The position numbers were made by a program, and so were the translations under genes. The notes below the pieces were generated by a model. That model did no database searches and was not told the DNA's origin. It worked only from the letters and a program-made list of their open reading frames with translations. From contig JANCIK010000002.1 of assembly GCA_028532985.1 (NCBI GenBank), positions 2,790,001 through 2,854,000 of the forward strand: a DNA stretch of 64,000 bases, read 5' to 3'. Positions 1 to 12,359 of this stretch are shown here, in pieces. Within the stretch, counting starts at the first letter, position 1. Each line of letters opens with the position of its first letter. Origin of the DNA: Stropharia rugosoannulata. Its lineage: Eukaryota > Basidiomycota > Agaricomycetes > Agaricales > Strophariaceae.

Positions 1-1
1 T

Positions 2-226
2 GAAGAAGTGAATGAACATCAAGATAATGAGCCTCCGGTAAACGTCGTCTCAGTAGAGGGTGATACTTCCATAAGCGATGGCATGATTGAAGAAGAGAAC
101 GATATTGAAATGGGAGAGGTGGAGGAGGACCCGAGAGACAAAAACAAAAAGAAGACTCGGGAAGAAATGGAAGAAGGGGAGGCTACTGACGCGAGTAGCG
201 AACTCTCAGAACCCCCAGATGATTAA
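2..226 (+). CDS. 3' end of an acidic protein of unknown function (5' truncated)
   Basis: The reading frame is open from the left edge of the window to a TAA at 224-226, so this is the last roughly 74 codons of a gene that starts outside. The visible tail is strongly acidic with one lysine-rich patch (KNKKK) and ends in a Ser/Glu/Pro/Asp-rich stretch, with no recognisable domain. Such tails are common in nuclear or chromatin proteins, but that is only a compositional impression. It converges on the tRNase Z gene with under 40 bases between stop codons. Without the upstream part no function can be given. The alternative that this is a chance open frame is less likely, because the composition is biased and the stop sits just before the next gene. 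Confidence 0.5.
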   Translation, partial: EEVNEHQDNEPPVNVVSVEGDTSISDGMIEEENDIEMGEVEEDPRDKNKKKTREEMEEGEATDASSELSEPPDD

Positions 227-263
227 CAACGACTGTAATGTATTTTATGTACGTGTTACACAT

Positions 264-1538
264 CTAACTCTCGCTCAGTGCTACCTGTATCGTCATCAAG
301 TCCCTTGCACATTCCACGCCATGGCCGAACTCGGAAGCAGCCAGACTCCCTATCGCGTCCATGATTTTGATAGAATGTTCAGACTCATCTCCAGGATAGC
401 GAGCTGAAAAGTGATTCAATATCAGCCTCCCGGCCGCAATCCTTTGGGCGAATGCTCCAGCCATTTGAGGGGTCGAGTGGCCTCTGGACATCGTTCTGGC
501 TTGCACGCTTTCGTATGTATCTAAATCCTTCGTTGTTGTATCGACTCCTGGCAGGTGCGCGTTTGTAGCTTCATGGATTAGAAGGTCGCAACCCTGTGCC
601 ATGGCGGATATTGGCGACGGGTCATAAGTATCACCCAGAATAACGATCTTTCTGCCTGGCCTTCGCGGTGGTCCGTGTAGGACGGTGCCGTTTTTTAGAG
701 TGACAGATTCTCCTTGTTGTATTTGTCGCATAACAGACATGGGCGTACCAGTTCGCTTCAATTCTGGAATATACTTTGACGGATCTACCCTGCCCGGAAT
801 AGGTGCCTCCTGGACAACATACCCCACGCACGGTACGGAATGGTGTATAGGTGCAGCGGAGACGGACACCAGATCGTCCCTGTATATATCTCTCCAGCAG
901 TCGTCAACTTGGGGAATATCGCGCCCAAATGTACATTCTGCTAAGAGAGGCGCCATCGTTGTGTGGTCACCTTCAGGATCGGTTGGGAACCGAAGCTCAT
1001 GAACAACATAAGACGCGCCAAGATTCGTATGAGTATACGCAAGACTACTGCGCACATAGGCGCGCGTACCTGCGGGCCCGTAGATTTCAAGAGCCTGGTT
1101 CACAGTCAGTAAACTTGAATAATAAAGATATTAAGACAGACCGCTGTAGAAGTGTCGATGTTAAGTCTCGGATCTTCTGCGCCCTCTGTGATCCCGCCGG
1201 CGCCGTTTAGCAAGCTTGCCATTAGAGCAGTCAGGCCAAATATGTGATCCCCTGTTCACGATCGTTGGCGACAAGTCAATCTCATAGGTCGCACATAGTG
1301 ACATACCATGGGTGTGGGTAATGAAGATCTTCTCAATTCGTCCCATTTTTACTACGCTTTTCTGCAACTGGTGCTGCGTCGCCTCTCCACAATCAAATAG
1401 CCATACATCTCCCCCAAGCCGCAAGGCAAGGGCTGAATGGTTCCGTGTCGAGGAAGGTTGTGCAGAAGCCGTGCCCAGGAACGTGACTTCCATAGATCCG
1501 AAAGGCCCGCGCCCTCGCTGCTGCAGACGGCCAGACAT
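264..1538 (-). CDS. Ribonuclease Z, short form (tRNase Z, ELAC1-like)
   Basis: Metallo-beta-lactamase-fold endonuclease that removes the 3' trailer from pre-tRNAs. Three exons, 1307-1538, 1142-1251 and 264-1094, splice in phase to 390 residues; the short form is usually 300-370. The start of the fold is [12 protein letters not shown], and the zinc motif HTHGDH is recreated only by removing intron 1 (1252-1306). Later motifs are ILGDT, LIHEAT, GHST and LNHFSARY, all in the expected order, and the PGRVD / PPRRPGRK segment is typical of the short form. Two in-frame starts exist (1538 and 1493); the inner one sits directly before VTFLG and would remove a 15-residue leader, so the 5' end is uncertain. 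There is no sign of the duplicated N-terminal half of long-form enzymes. Confidence 0.93.
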
Positions 1539-2194
1539 GTTGAAGTTACGAAGAAAAGAGCGAGGAAGTGATAGTGTGTTTTTCGGACTTGCCTACAAAG
1601 TAAATTATGACTCGGTGTGCTAATTTTGAATCAAAAGGAACGACTGACAAGTGTCCTTTTTAACATACCCAGAGTGCCCAAAGAGGAAGTTAGAAAGCAG
1701 TTCACCATGCGGTAATTTGGCGGTAATTAACTGGAATGCCAACGTCAGGCCTCAGGTCTGGTGGCTGCAACTTGCAGAGCATAACGTATAAGCAGGACGT
1801 ACTCAACGGTCGTCGGTTAAAATCGAACGGCACAGCAAAATATAAAGTGTACTTATAAAGTACTCTATTTGGGTGTTGACATCATATGCTAGTTTCTCAC
1901 TAGTACACTAGCCTTCCGAATAGCTTTATTCCTTATACTTACATATGTCGTACTTCCAGGTTATGGAGGATGGCAAGTCCGAACACTTAACTAAAACAAT
2001 GTGCCCTCATAATTGGTTCATCGGTCATCGTTCATCGTTGTAGACAGATTCTTTAAATGCGAAGTATACTATCATACATTCAAGGCGTACGGACGGGTGT
2101 TACACCAGGTCTTGGGATGGAGGGCATAAACGAACGCCTGAATAAAGTCATAAAGTCAGAAGCGACGCCTTTCAAAGTACATAGAAAGGTCACA
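1539..2194. other. Intergenic, about 650 bp
   Basis: Lies upstream of tRNase Z and downstream of PEX14, both on the minus strand, so it should hold the tRNase Z promoter and the PEX14 3' untranslated region. It is AT-rich with only short open frames and no spliceable coding signal that I can see. Confidence 0.5.
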
Positions 2195-3568
2195 TTACCT
2201 ATTCAACACAAGACCCTTCAGAGCTCTGATTTCCTTGCGTAGCTCTTCTTCTATCGAAGTCTCGCCGTTGTCCATTATTCCATGCCCAGAAGTCGAAGAG
2301 CGATAGGGCATATACACTTGCGTGCTCAAGTAGCCTGTAAAATCTGAAAGTGTCTGGAGGGTATGCTGATATGGATTCTTGCGTGGTTTAGTATCGCGAG
2401 GAAGTTCTGACGACAAACTATCCAAGGACTTAAGCAGAGGAGGAGAAAGGATAGGCTTCGGTGGAATATATTCCCATTGAGTTGAAGATGCGTCACTGGA
2501 TGTGCTGGAAGAGGAAGATATTTGAGCTTTTTCAAACAATGGACAAGTGGATAGAGTATCCCATAGTTGTTGCTAAAATATGTGTTAATTTGCATAAATA
2601 AGGTTAATGTGCTTTACAAACCTCGAATTGAGTGCCGTCTTCAGTCTGAAGCCACGAAATGTGCCTTTCGAGGTGTCCAAAGATTTCCTCCGTCGTGGAC
2701 TTCTCTTTTGTCTCTTTGATCGCGCAACGCAGAAGGGAAATTACAGGTAATCGTGCATAATCCGGCTCTTTGTGTCCATCCCCTGCTAGCTCGATAATCT
2801 CAGCTACCTTTTTGCAATGAGCATACTTTTTGGGTTCGGTGAAAGGATCCTGGTGGGGTAGAACCGAGTACGATTCGGATTGCGCTTCCTTTAGAGAAGA
2901 AAGAGATGTAGTCAGCTGCCTTAATAACGAAAGCTGGTGCGTCTTTAACGAATGCCTTGCAATCCACGTTTGAGCAATTCTGGGCAGCAAAAAGCGCTGT
3001 ATGAGAACGATAAGTGTGTAATCAGAAGAGAATGAGATCATACTTACACGATATAAGAGTAGCAATACTACCGAGCCTCCCGCTAACCATGTAAATAGGC
3101 GAGCAATACCAAGAAGCAGTACTGGTAAATTAGAAGGAGCAGGCTGTGGGTATGACCTTGGCGGAACACTAGGGCGTGGTTGCGGCTACCAGATACATAT
3201 GGTATTGATATTGAAAAACAGCGAATATCATATGCTAATACACGGACCAGAGACTGTACGAGGCTCTCAACTTCATCATCATTGAGGCCCTTTCCCTTTA
3301 AAAACGCGCGTTTGGATGCCAGATCTTGACCTTGAATATGAGGCGACACAAGAAATGCGCGTGCCTTCTGAAGAAGGTCCCTTCTATCAGATACCCCAGC
3401 AGTCGTCGGGGGAGGGGCGGAATCTTCGGTTGAATTGCCCTGCGTTTGGGATTCGGCATTCAGGGCTTTGGTTTCAGAAACACTGTTCACCGACTCATCA
3501 ACTATTGATGAGCGAGGATTTGCATCTTCGCCAGCAGAAGAGGATTCTGGCTTCGGGTCGTTCGACAT
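2195..3568 (-). CDS. PEX14: Peroxisomal membrane docking protein Pex14
   Basis: Part of the peroxisomal import docking complex that binds the Pex5 receptor and Pex13. Four exons, 3248-3568, 3048-3185, 2622-2996 and 2195-2572, are all multiples of three and give 403 residues. The conserved N-terminal Pex14 domain is visible at about residues 62-107: RRDLLQKARAFL, then KRAFLKGKGLNDDEVESLV, the three-helix Pex5/Pex19-binding fold. A proline-rich linker (PQPRPSVPPRSYP) leads to a hydrophobic segment (LPVLLLGIARLF ... GGSVVLLLLY), the membrane anchor, followed by a long charged region likely to be partly coiled coil. The C-terminal quarter is Ser/Pro-rich and ends in a Glu/Arg helix. The order of domains is that of fungal Pex14. 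No anomaly seen. Confidence 0.92.
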
Positions 3569-3770
3569 TTTGGGTGGATGTAGCGGGCGTAAGGAAAAGG
3601 AGTCCGGGCATCTGCCCTTCCGCTCCGGTGGGGGCAGTTACCCCGCCGGCCTAGCACCGGCCCGTATTTGCATGAAATTAGGCGCAAGTAGAAGAGTGGC
3701 GTAGTAATTATACCTGCTGGGAAACAAAAGGTAAAGCATGGGTAAAATACTCTCTTGAGTAACTGATGCT

Positions 3771-5294
3771 ATGAGATTAACAAGTTTTGTCCAGTTTGCA
3801 GGCCTCGCTGGAATCTGCTACGGACAACTGCATCCGCAACAGCCTGCACAATACCAATTACTCCCATCATTGCGCCGCCAGGCAGAGATACAGAATAAAT
3901 GGACGTCGGACAGGCTCGCCAATATCCCTTCTTTGCTTAAAAAGTACAACGCACAGGCATGGCTAGTAGGTTAACCTTTTACCAACACCGACCGGTTTTT
4001 CTGCTAACCAATACACCAGCTTTGTCAACGAGAACACGCTGAAGACACCCTCTGGTGGTCCATGAAAAACGCTACCGACTACGATGCGCACAGACGTACC
4101 GTGCTATTATTCCACGACACATCTATTATAGATGTGCCCAATCCCATGAAATGGGTTGACAATACAGGCGACGTATGGCCGGAGTTATTATCTACATTCG
4201 AAAAGTTGAATCCAAATCGAATAATCCTCAACACCGATGAGAATATTGCCTTTGCGGGAGGGTTACATGTCGGGGAGCTGTCCGCGCTGCAGCGTGAGCT
4301 AGGAGAGAAGTGGATGAGCAGGACTGCCAACGAGCCTATGCTAGCCGTAGAATTTGTCGCGACGAAGTCCTCCGACCAGTTAGAATATTACAGCAAATTG
4401 CAGGAGACGGTATGGGCGATGCTCGAAGAAGGATTCTCCAGTAAGGTTGTTCAGCCCGGCTTAACGAGCACAGAGGTATGTGCCGTCACAGATACGGAGG
4501 TGATTTTTGCTGAAGCAGACGACATAAAGGATCTCGGCTGGTGGTTCCGCGAGAAGATGCTCTTGCTTAACGTAACAACACGGAACCATCCCAGAGTGTC
4601 TGTAGTCACTGAAGAAACTTTTCCCGGCTGGGGGGGAAGCAACGACATCATCCAGGAAGGAGATATCCTCCACATCGACTATGGCATAACAGCAATGCAG
4701 TTGAACACGGACACGCAGCACTTGGCATATGTGCTTCGACAGAGCGACGATCTAGTGGAGACCGATGCACCGGACGGCCTGAAAGAAGGTTTGAGGAAGA
4801 GCAATAGGATGCAGGACATTGTTCTGGAAAACATGAGGCCTGGACTCACTGGGAATACCGTACTCCGCCGGAGCCTGCAACAAATGGAGTTGGAAGGGAT
4901 AGAAGGGCAAATATATTGCCATCCTATCGGTGACTGGGGGCACGACGCTGGAAGTGTAATGGGTGCGTGGCCCTTGTGCAACAGTAGTCACATCTGCCAA
5001 TGTCCAGAATTGCATCTGATCAATGAGCTTGCAGGATTTACTAATTTGCCCCTATACGTGCCAGTTTTGGGGGACTTGCCGATTCTTCCAAAAACTTACT
5101 ATAGTATAGAACTATTCGCGTCTCACTTCGTCGAAGAACGCAATGCCACCTTGCGATTCCTTCAGGAAGAAAACGTAGCCTGGTCAAAAAAAACACAGAG
5201 ATGGGAATTTGTCAGAGGAAGGCAAGAACGATATCACCTCATTGGCGGAAGGAGAAATCAGGATGTGAAGTTCAAAGATCAGAGTCAATTGTAA
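3771..5294 (+). CDS. Secreted M24-family metallopeptidase (Xaa-Pro aminopeptidase-like)
   Basis: Two exons, 3771-3965 and 4020-5294, join in phase to 489 residues. Residues 1-19 form a signal peptide (MRLTSFVQFAGLAGICYGQ), so the enzyme probably enters the secretory pathway. The N-terminal half resembles the creatinase-like domain of M24B peptidases and the C-terminal half the pita-bread catalytic domain. Candidate metal ligands follow the family order: Asp in HIDYG, Asp in NTDTQH, His in CHPIGDWGHD, Glu in YYSIEL and Glu in LQEEN. All five can be placed, so the enzyme is probably active, though the spacing around the last two is looser than in prolidases. Family members cleave N-terminal residues ahead of proline; the substrate here is unknown. 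Possible role in external protein digestion is inference. Confidence 0.82.
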
Positions 5295-5379
5295 TGGTGC
5301 GACGCTAAAATGTATTTCGAAACAGTGTCATAGGTAAAACAAGAAGAAACGCGTCAATATCATTCACTGATTATCTTGT

Positions 5380-7732
5380 TTAAAACATATTTGCAAGTTT
5401 ACTAGCAGCTTCTCGTGGGTCTAGTCTGGGTCGTGTTGGTTGGACACGCAATGAAGCAGACATTTGTTGAGGCCTGATGTTTCCGAGAGGGTCCGTTTCT
5501 TGTGGTCGAGAGAATTGCCCGGAAACCCCTTGTTGGGCAGCGTTAGCGTGTCCAGAGACAATTGGATACGAATCACTGCGTAACGGGTCAAAGGGGGCGT
5601 TGGAGTTGGTATCAGGAAGGTTGGAAACTGATGACGAGAAGGAAAGCGGGGAAGGCCGAGGACCGGTGCTCGTTTTCGGAACAAACATAGAACGCGTTCC
5701 GTCTACAAAATGGCCACCGAGAGGAGGTTCACTAGAATGGTTGCTAGGTAGAATGGTTGTATTTTGGCGCAGAGCAGGCGATGATGGCCCTGCCCCAGGT
5801 GACTGAGGAAGTGCCTGCTGCCTCGCAAACTGCGAAGCAGATGGAGACAAAGGAGGCTGAGAAGGCAGGAAAGATCGTGAAGAGGCTGCTGAAAGAGGGT
5901 CTTGCCTACCAATGGGAGTTTCTGGGAACGGAGAAGATGGAGGGCTTTGGTTGGGGGTATTTGTGTAAGAGCTGGACTGTTGCCCCGGAGTTCTGTGAGG
6001 GGTAAAACTGTTTTGCGACGGTATTCCCGCGGTGTGAGGTGGTTGGAAGGATGGCTGCGTTGGGGGCCTATTGAAGCCATTTGAAAGAGGAGCAGAAGGA
6101 ACAGGTTCGGGGTGAGGACGCTCATTATAATCTTCCAGAGGGGGAATGATAGATGGTTTCGGTGCGCCATTCACCATTGGGACAACCTTGCTCGCTGCGT
6201 TGGCCACATCAACTCTCAGGGATTCCAGTTCACGCAGAAGCTGTTTCTCATAGAGAATAGTAGAGCGTGCATGCTCAATAAGCGCCGTAGTAATGTCATC
6301 GTTAGCGTATCGATTATGGGTCTGCAAAGCGCGGTGAAGATTCTGCGATATGCCTTCCGCACGTTTGGCCAAGATCTGCTCATAGCGGTTTGCCTAAAAG
6401 TCCGCAATAAATTAGTCATTCGTTGCCCACAACCAGTGATACACCAGGACCCACCTCTTCGATTTCCTCTAGCGCCTCATCTACACGATCAGGTCGGATG
6501 TTGGAGCTTGCCTTCAGCCGTTCAATCTGCCGACGCTTCGATATTGTAGTCTTAACAGCGCTCTGGTATTCCTCCAGCACGCCCGTCCGCATTTGCAGGG
6601 TCTCCTTGGCCGAGCGGGCATTCATTCCCTGATACCCAAGCGAATCCCCAAGAATCACGCATTCGCTGATTGCTTGAGCGTGGTCGAGGTCGGCGACGCT
6701 GTGAAAAGTCCGCCCAAGCTTCCGTAGCGCATTCCCCAGAGGCGGGTGGGCTTCTGTAGTCGCAACGTTGACGAGCTTGTTTCCCAGCTCCGAGTGTGCG
6801 GATACCAGAGCTGCAACGTAGGCATGAGCTAGAAAACATACGGAAAATAGTGCAAAGCATCAACCTTTTCGGGTGACAGCGAGCTTGTCTACCGCTTTCG
6901 CTGTCTCAAAAAACTGACCCTCGAGCTTGGTTAATTCAAACCTTGCCCGCTGCAGCTCCTCGTCCTCGTCAGGCACGCCCCGCCTGATGATCCCAAATCC
7001 AGAAGATGCCTTCTTCCGCGGACGCGGGGTCGGCTGGTAGCCAAAGTCGCTCTCGATGAACGACCGCAGGTCTTCGTCATGCTGTAAAATTGGGTCTTCG
7101 CAGACACGTGTAATCCACCGCTGTAGCATGATCTTAACCAGCCTATCATCCTCCTCGTCCGTCGGCGCGGACGTCTGAGCGAGCGGGAGCGCAGGGACGA
7201 TCGTCTGTGGGTTGCTGTTCACGATCGCCTCGTAAAACTGCTGGAACTCCACGTAGGAGCGCGATACATTGCGGTACGTCGAGCCGTTGAAGTTGGACAA
7301 GTTCGTCTGAAGCAGCCAGCAAGCGGGTGATCAGCGTCCCGAAAAATATTGAGTTAAAAAGCAGCAAAGTCCGTGATGGCATGCCCTGCTGCTCACCTGA
7401 GCATCAAGCTTGACAAGGATATCACGTCTGTTTCTGTCAAGCCCGTTGATGCGCACTCGAAGATACGGCTCCGCTTTCTCGTACTTGACGCCGTTCGAGC
7501 CTACCGTCTCTCGCGGCGAGATGAGGCCTGCCTCAGGCTGGCCGTATATCTGCGGTTCTCTTCCGTATAATCCGGGAGTGGGTCCCTTGTCGGGCGTTGG
7601 AGGAACGGGTGAGGCGCGGCGCAGGTTCGGGACGGGAGAACCAGCTGAGTGCGGCGTCGTGGGCCACGGAGGAGCGCTATCTTCATTCGTACCCCCAAAG
7701 ACTGCTGCGGTTGAGTGGAGTGGGTCGTACAT
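5380..7732 (-). CDS. VPS17: Retromer sorting nexin Vps17
   Basis: Membrane-bending PX-BAR subunit that pairs with Vps5 to recycle cargo from endosome to Golgi. Exons 7397-7732, 6865-7306, 6455-6828 and 5380-6393 splice in phase to 721 residues. The start chosen (7732, MYDPLHS) precedes a Pro/Ser-rich leader; the frame is open upstream but unrelated. The divergent PX domain begins around residue 87 (KAEPYLRVRINGL) and includes YRNVSRSYVEFQQFYE, close to the Vps17 consensus and lacking the usual lipid-binding RRY signature, as in known Vps17 proteins. The BAR region follows (ALVSAHSELGNKLVN to the RAEGISQNLHRAL helix). The last 250 residues are a disordered Pro/Ser tail, longer than in yeast. 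Confidence 0.9.
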
Positions 7733-8309
7733 GGTCAAGAAATGATGCGAGTGGTATTTCGCAGTAAATCCAAGTCCAAGTAGCAGCCGGCACCACTGAA
7801 CGCCTTTCAGGGGCACGTCATTACATAATGACCATTGCCTCCGTCCAACACCCACTTTAAGATTGTCTGCCCTTGGTCTGCCCGGTCAGTGGCCTTTTCC
7901 TCAAAATCTAACAAGTCGACTGTGTTCATGAGTACATACCTGGCAAAAGGTATAAATAAGTGTCCATTGAGAATATGTATCGATATACTGCATCTGCAAA
8001 GCTAACTACTGAATGTCTTGAAAGCGATCAAAAGTCTCCATAAAGAGTCATGATTCAAAATCATAAGAGAATCCGGTGGCAAGTAGTAAGTAGAAAAGCA
8101 ATAATAAATGAGCGTGATGAAAAGCGAGTGTGTGTGTCAATAGAAGAAAGTACTGCTCATATAGAGTCCATAGGTACTAACTCTACAAAGTATGGGGTGA
8201 ACGACAGCTGTTGCTGTCAAAAGATACAATGGTTCGAGAACCTAAGGGGATGTACAGGTGGGGATCTTCAATCCGGCTTTCAGGTTGCGCCTTGGGGAAA
8301 AAGATTAGA
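7733..8309. other. Intergenic, about 580 bp
   Basis: Promoter side of VPS17 and 3' side of the GH17 gene, both on the minus strand. Short open frames here are not spliceable into anything recognisable. Confidence 0.45.
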
Positions 8310-10047
8310 TTATGACCTTAATTTAATTGACAATGCTAAAGCGTACTGTTCGTCAAAGAGACCCCAGTGTCCCTCGACACCTCCATATTTAGCATCCTTC
8401 CACTCTTCATCGAAGAACTGTACGACAGGATTGGAATCAGTGACGCCACATAGTCGACCGGTATAAACTTGCCTCAAAGAAGAAGTATGGAATGCCAGCG
8501 TCATTGGCCTGGCAGACAAAGGTGTCCAAGAATACTTGAAGATTGGCGATCGATGCATCCGAGGCACCGTTATTGGCGTTACCCAAGTCTTTGGATGCCT
8601 AGATTTTCTGTCAGTGGAGCACTACCAAGCTGGCAAATTTGCTTACGGTGGGCCAGCCGGTCTCTGCAATGTACATTTTGGGCTAAAAAGTGATATATCT
8701 CTAATGAGCATAAATCCTGCTTGTGATACATAGACGAACCTTATTGGATAGCAGAGCAGCAGGTCGCACGTTGGTTTCCTCGAAAAAATTGGTCACCCAA
8801 TCAGATGCTCCCTGAGCTGTGGTGTTGGCGAACCATGCATGTACATTTGAAAGCTACAATGGGTTCAGCGTATCATTCTAGGGTTGTGCTTATCACATAC
8901 CCCATAATCGACGGCGGATAGGACCTTGGTGTTGAAGTAACTCCCGGCATCAGAGTTGCCAACGGGAATATTTTTGTTCAGCTTCAATGAGGCCAAAAGA
9001 TCCCGCGTATCCGCAATATTCTTCAGGAGAATTGCAGCTCCTAGATGCGGTTACATGCTTTAGCAAATTGCGCAGCCCGATCGTAGGATAGTCCCATTAC
9101 CTTCGTCGGCCTCTGCACTGTTCACATCCGTGATATTGTGTTCGGTGACATAACTATACACTTTAAGTGGAGAACCTTGAAAGCAATAAGTTTACTTACT
9201 TGAGCATGAATTCGTTTCCGACCGTGATGCCTGCAATATGGTCCACTCCGTATGTCTCAATAGAGGACTTGATGACATCTCGCTGACGCTCATATGCACC
9301 GGGGTCACCATCAACGACGTAGTTGCCAAGATAAATCTGGACGTCGACCTTGGTTTGCTTGACGGCTTCAAGCTAAGGATAAAAAGCTGTGTAAGGAACA
9401 CTTAGATATATGTATCCAGCGAACGAGATACAGACAACAAGGGCAGACTGATTGCAGTCGGCGCCATACAGACGGATCCGGTCAGTCAGCTGTGACATGA
9501 GCTGGAAGGCGCACGTTATTCTTCAGCATAGGAACACTTCTAGGACAAGGATAACTAGAATACCTGAACATCCCGAATAACACTCTCTAAGGTGGAGATT
9601 AGGCTTTTCGGGAAATGAGACATGTGCATGGAGCTCACCCAGTGTACTGCTGCAGCCGTAATCGGGCAGCGATCCCTCAGGAGTATACGCAAGGCCATAG
9701 AATGCCTTGTGCAAGTTGCTGTCCTTCTTGAAGACACTCGGATCGCTGCCAATAGTGTTGGTGCTCCCCGTGCTCCCTTTGGTTCCATCGCTTTTCACGC
9801 TTCCACTCGAACCAGTCGAAGAAGATGATGACGAGGACTTGTTGTTTTTGGAGACAAGGACGCCGACGACAGTTCCAATAGCGGCTAGCACGAGGACTGT
9901 GACTATAGAACCGATGACCTAGAGCGCGAGCCGCGTTGTAGAGATGGTCCGGGACGTTGTAAACCTGTGACTCACGATGAACTTTGACTTCCTGTTCGAC
10001 TTGGTCTGCTTCTCCAGCGCGCCAGTCTCCACATTAGCGTACGACAT
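8310..10047 (-). CDS. Membrane-anchored GH17 glucan beta-1,3-glucosidase
   Basis: Glycoside hydrolase family 17 enzyme acting on cell-wall beta-1,3-glucan. The start at 10047 gives a short cytosolic part rich in Lys, then one hydrophobic helix (IVIGSIVTVLVLAAIGTVVGVLV) encoded across the first intron, then a Ser-rich linker, the layout of fungal type II GH17 proteins. Catalytic-domain markers: FYGLAYTPEGS at the domain start, RIRLYGADCNQ, the acid/base motif GITVGNE, VHAWFANTTA, the nucleophile motif ETGWPT around 8650, and YFFFEA near the end. At least eight short introns interrupt it; exon 1 is 9976-10047 and exon 2 ends just after SSTL. The final exon runs to a stop at 8310. The exact acceptor sites of some inner exons were not worked out. 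Confidence 0.88.
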
Positions 10048-10060
10048 CAGGAAAAGTACA

Positions 10061-10113
10061 GAGGGGGAAATGGCAGGGGGGAGGGGGGAGGGAGAGGAGG
10101 AAGGAAGGAAGAG
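10061..10113 (+). repeat. Polypurine, G-rich tract upstream of the GH17 start
   Basis: Some 50 bases are almost pure purine on the plus strand and include runs of five, six, six and three guanines followed by GGA repeats. It lies 14 bases upstream of the GH17 start codon, so it would be a pyrimidine-rich 5' leader or core-promoter element on that gene's sense strand. Confidence 0.7.
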
Positions 10114-10570
10114 TTATATGGAAACCAGTACTTTTCAGGTGGGTCACCGACTCGTGCCCCGCAGATGACAAGGATACGGATGGGCTTGGCAGGTGCTAGC
10201 TATTCATTGCAGGCTCAGCGTTTGGGCGTTTGGGCGTGTGGAGCTGACAGTCATGTTCCCAGTTTCAGCAGGCCTTTGACCAGCATTATATACTTATTCT
10301 ACGACACAATGAAGTCCTCTCAGGCAGTAGGTGGTGTGCGGGCCTCTTGAGGACTGTGAAGTTTTTGTGATCAGATTTGAATCAACCAATATGCAGCGTA
10401 TACAAGAAGCTTTATGAAGTGTTGATGCATGGCAGTTGTCAAAAGGCGCCGAGCACGCCAAGAATAAGCTACAACTTCTCGCACAGCCACCGATGGACAC
10501 TTTGATCTCTCATTACACCGCAAAAATACATTTAATACTCTATGCTTAAGGTAAATACAATCCCAGTTAT
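10114..10570. other. Intergenic, about 460 bp
   Basis: Remaining space between the GH17 promoter tract and the stop of RIB1; both genes are on the minus strand. No coding signal seen. Confidence 0.4.
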
Positions 10571-12106
10571 TCAGTAGATTTGTACATTAGGTTCCTCCAT
10601 CCAAAGCGGAAGCATGTGTCCCATTCTCAAAACCTTAGTCCTCAGGTACTTGTCCAGATCGTCTCCGTGGACCGCACTGCCGCCGATGAGCGTCGCACCC
10701 GCGACTTTCTCGTGCTCCCCTGTTTTGAGATCGTGTGTGTGGTTATGCGCTCCAGTTTTCGCATGCGCGTCCGCTGCCTGACGCTGCTGCCAGCTGCGAG
10801 GGATCATAGAAACGCGTTCGGCCACGTGGATTCCCTCCTTTTCCATCGCCTCCACCTTGTCCGGATTATTGGTCAACAGGCGCACAGCGTCGCAGATCGG
10901 TAGAGTCGAGTTTGACCCGAGTCCCAGGTCGCGGAGAATGGCAGCAGCGATTTCGTAACCTCTCTCATCAGCGCCGTGTCCAAGCATTAAATTGGCCGTG
11001 ACAGTATCATGGCCCAAGTCTTGCAGGTTATATGCGCGGATTTTGGACAATAAACCAATCCCGCGGCCTTCCTGCCGAAGGTAGATCACAGCCCCGCGTC
11101 CGGGTATTGTCACGCCGTTAGGGCTAGACGCACTAGGTGGGAGAGCGATGGGCAAGGAAATCTGGCGAATAGCCTCGTCGAGTTGTTCGCCACAGTCGCA
11201 GCGCATGCTGCCCACAGTCTCTCCAGTGAAACACTCGGAGTGGATGCGGACGAGAGGAGCGGGGATATTATCATGTGATGCTGGATGAATTGGCGCCTGA
11301 GATGGCACAATAGAAGGATGCTGAGTTGCCGAAGATAAACGACCAACATAAGCGCCCCGGATGATGCGGTCCATTGCGGTCTCATTCTCACTCCAGGTGG
11401 CATCCAAAGATCGGGAACGGATGGGGGGAGCTATGGGAGTGTGATCGGAAGTCTCGTCTAGTTGTGCAGGATCAATAACGATAGCCATATGTTCCTTTGA
11501 ATCACGATTGTTGTGGTATAGATGAAGGAAAGCAGGTCCATGGGGAGTGGGTATACGGGTGCGTGCCATACATTTGACCTCGACTGGAGGTAGCGGGGTG
11601 GCGCCGGTTGTAGGGACAGTCTGTGTACGGGATGCGGCGTCTGAATTTGCGGGTGTGAGAGTGGCGGCCGAAGGTCTGCGTTTCTTGACTGGAGGTGAGA
11701 GATTGTCGACCGGCTTTAGAGGATCAGTCCCACGAGACTGGAGAGCATCGTCGACGTCGCCCTTTCCGCCCAGACGCTGCTTGCGGGGGGCCTGGCGACT
11801 GACATAGGTGAGACGTCTACGACTAGCTTTGGCGGACGAATCCTCTGCAGCAAACTTTGTCCAGTCCCAGGCGCCCTCGGCCTGCGGCAGCATGACGCCG
11901 GGGAAGAAATCATGGGTGTAGTGGTTTCGGGTGACATGGGGGCCTGAGGCGGTGGCAGCCGCGATGAGCAAGGGATCGAGGGCGGCGTCACGACGAGCAA
12001 AAGTCGACTTTACGGCTTTGGGGTCGGGGCCGATGAGGGTGTCGAGGAGGGCTGCATCGGCTGCAGCGTCGTCGTGATTAAGAACTAAAGCAGACATTGT
12101 GAGCAA
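10571..12106 (-). CDS. RIB1: GTP cyclohydrolase II (first step of riboflavin synthesis)
   Basis: Opens the GTP imidazole ring to give the diaminopyrimidine precursor of riboflavin. It is a single uninterrupted 511-codon exon, unusual here where nearly every gene has introns. The catalytic domain starts about residue 175 ([12 protein letters not shown]). The zinc site is [19 protein letters not shown] with its three cysteines, followed by [27 protein letters not shown], the [10 protein letters not shown] segment and [13 protein letters not shown]. The N-terminal 170 residues and a roughly 50-residue insertion before the zinc site are low-complexity and absent from the bacterial enzyme (about 200 residues); the yeast protein is about 345. 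Two starts three codons apart (12106 and 12097) are equally possible. Confidence 0.95.
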   Translation of the reverse strand: MLTMSALVLNHDDAAADAALLDTLIGPDPKAVKSTFARRDAALDPLLIAAATASGPHVTRNHYTHDFFPGVMLPQAEGAWDWTKFAAEDSSAKASRRRLTYVSRQAPRKQRLGGKGDVDDALQSRGTDPLKPVDNLSPPVKKRRPSAATLTPANSDAASRTQTVPTTGATPLPPVEVKCMARTRIPTPHGPAFLHLYHNNRDSKEHMAIVIDPAQLDETSDHTPIAPPIRSRSLDATWSENETAMDRIIRGAYVGRLSSATQHPSIVPSQAPIHPASHDNIPAPLVRIHSECFTGETVGSMRCDCGEQLDEAIRQISLPIALPPSASSPNGVTIPGRGAVIYLRQEGRGIGLLSKIRAYNLQDLGHDTVTANLMLGHGADERGYEIAAAILRDLGLGSNSTLPICDAVRLLTNNPDKVEAMEKEGIHVAERVSMIPRSWQQRQAADAHAKTGAHNHTHDLKTGEHEKVAGATLIGGSAVHGDDLDKYLRTKVLRMGHMLPLWMEEPNVQIY

Positions 12107-12359
12107 TGCAAGGGATGGGAAACAGAGGGAGGGACTTGCGCATTAAATAAGAGAAATGGGGGACGCAGAGTAGAAATGTTGGTCAGATCGCGTTAACCCG
12201 CGCTTATTCACATGCCGGCAATTCCGAGAGAGATAATTACGTCAGCAGCGACCCTCCGTACAGGATGCCGGAGATCATGGACTCTCTCTTACTTCCCGCC
12301 ATCTCACACCAGCCCGCCTGCACCTGCTGGCTGCCTGGACAATGGGGCCATAGTGCACC

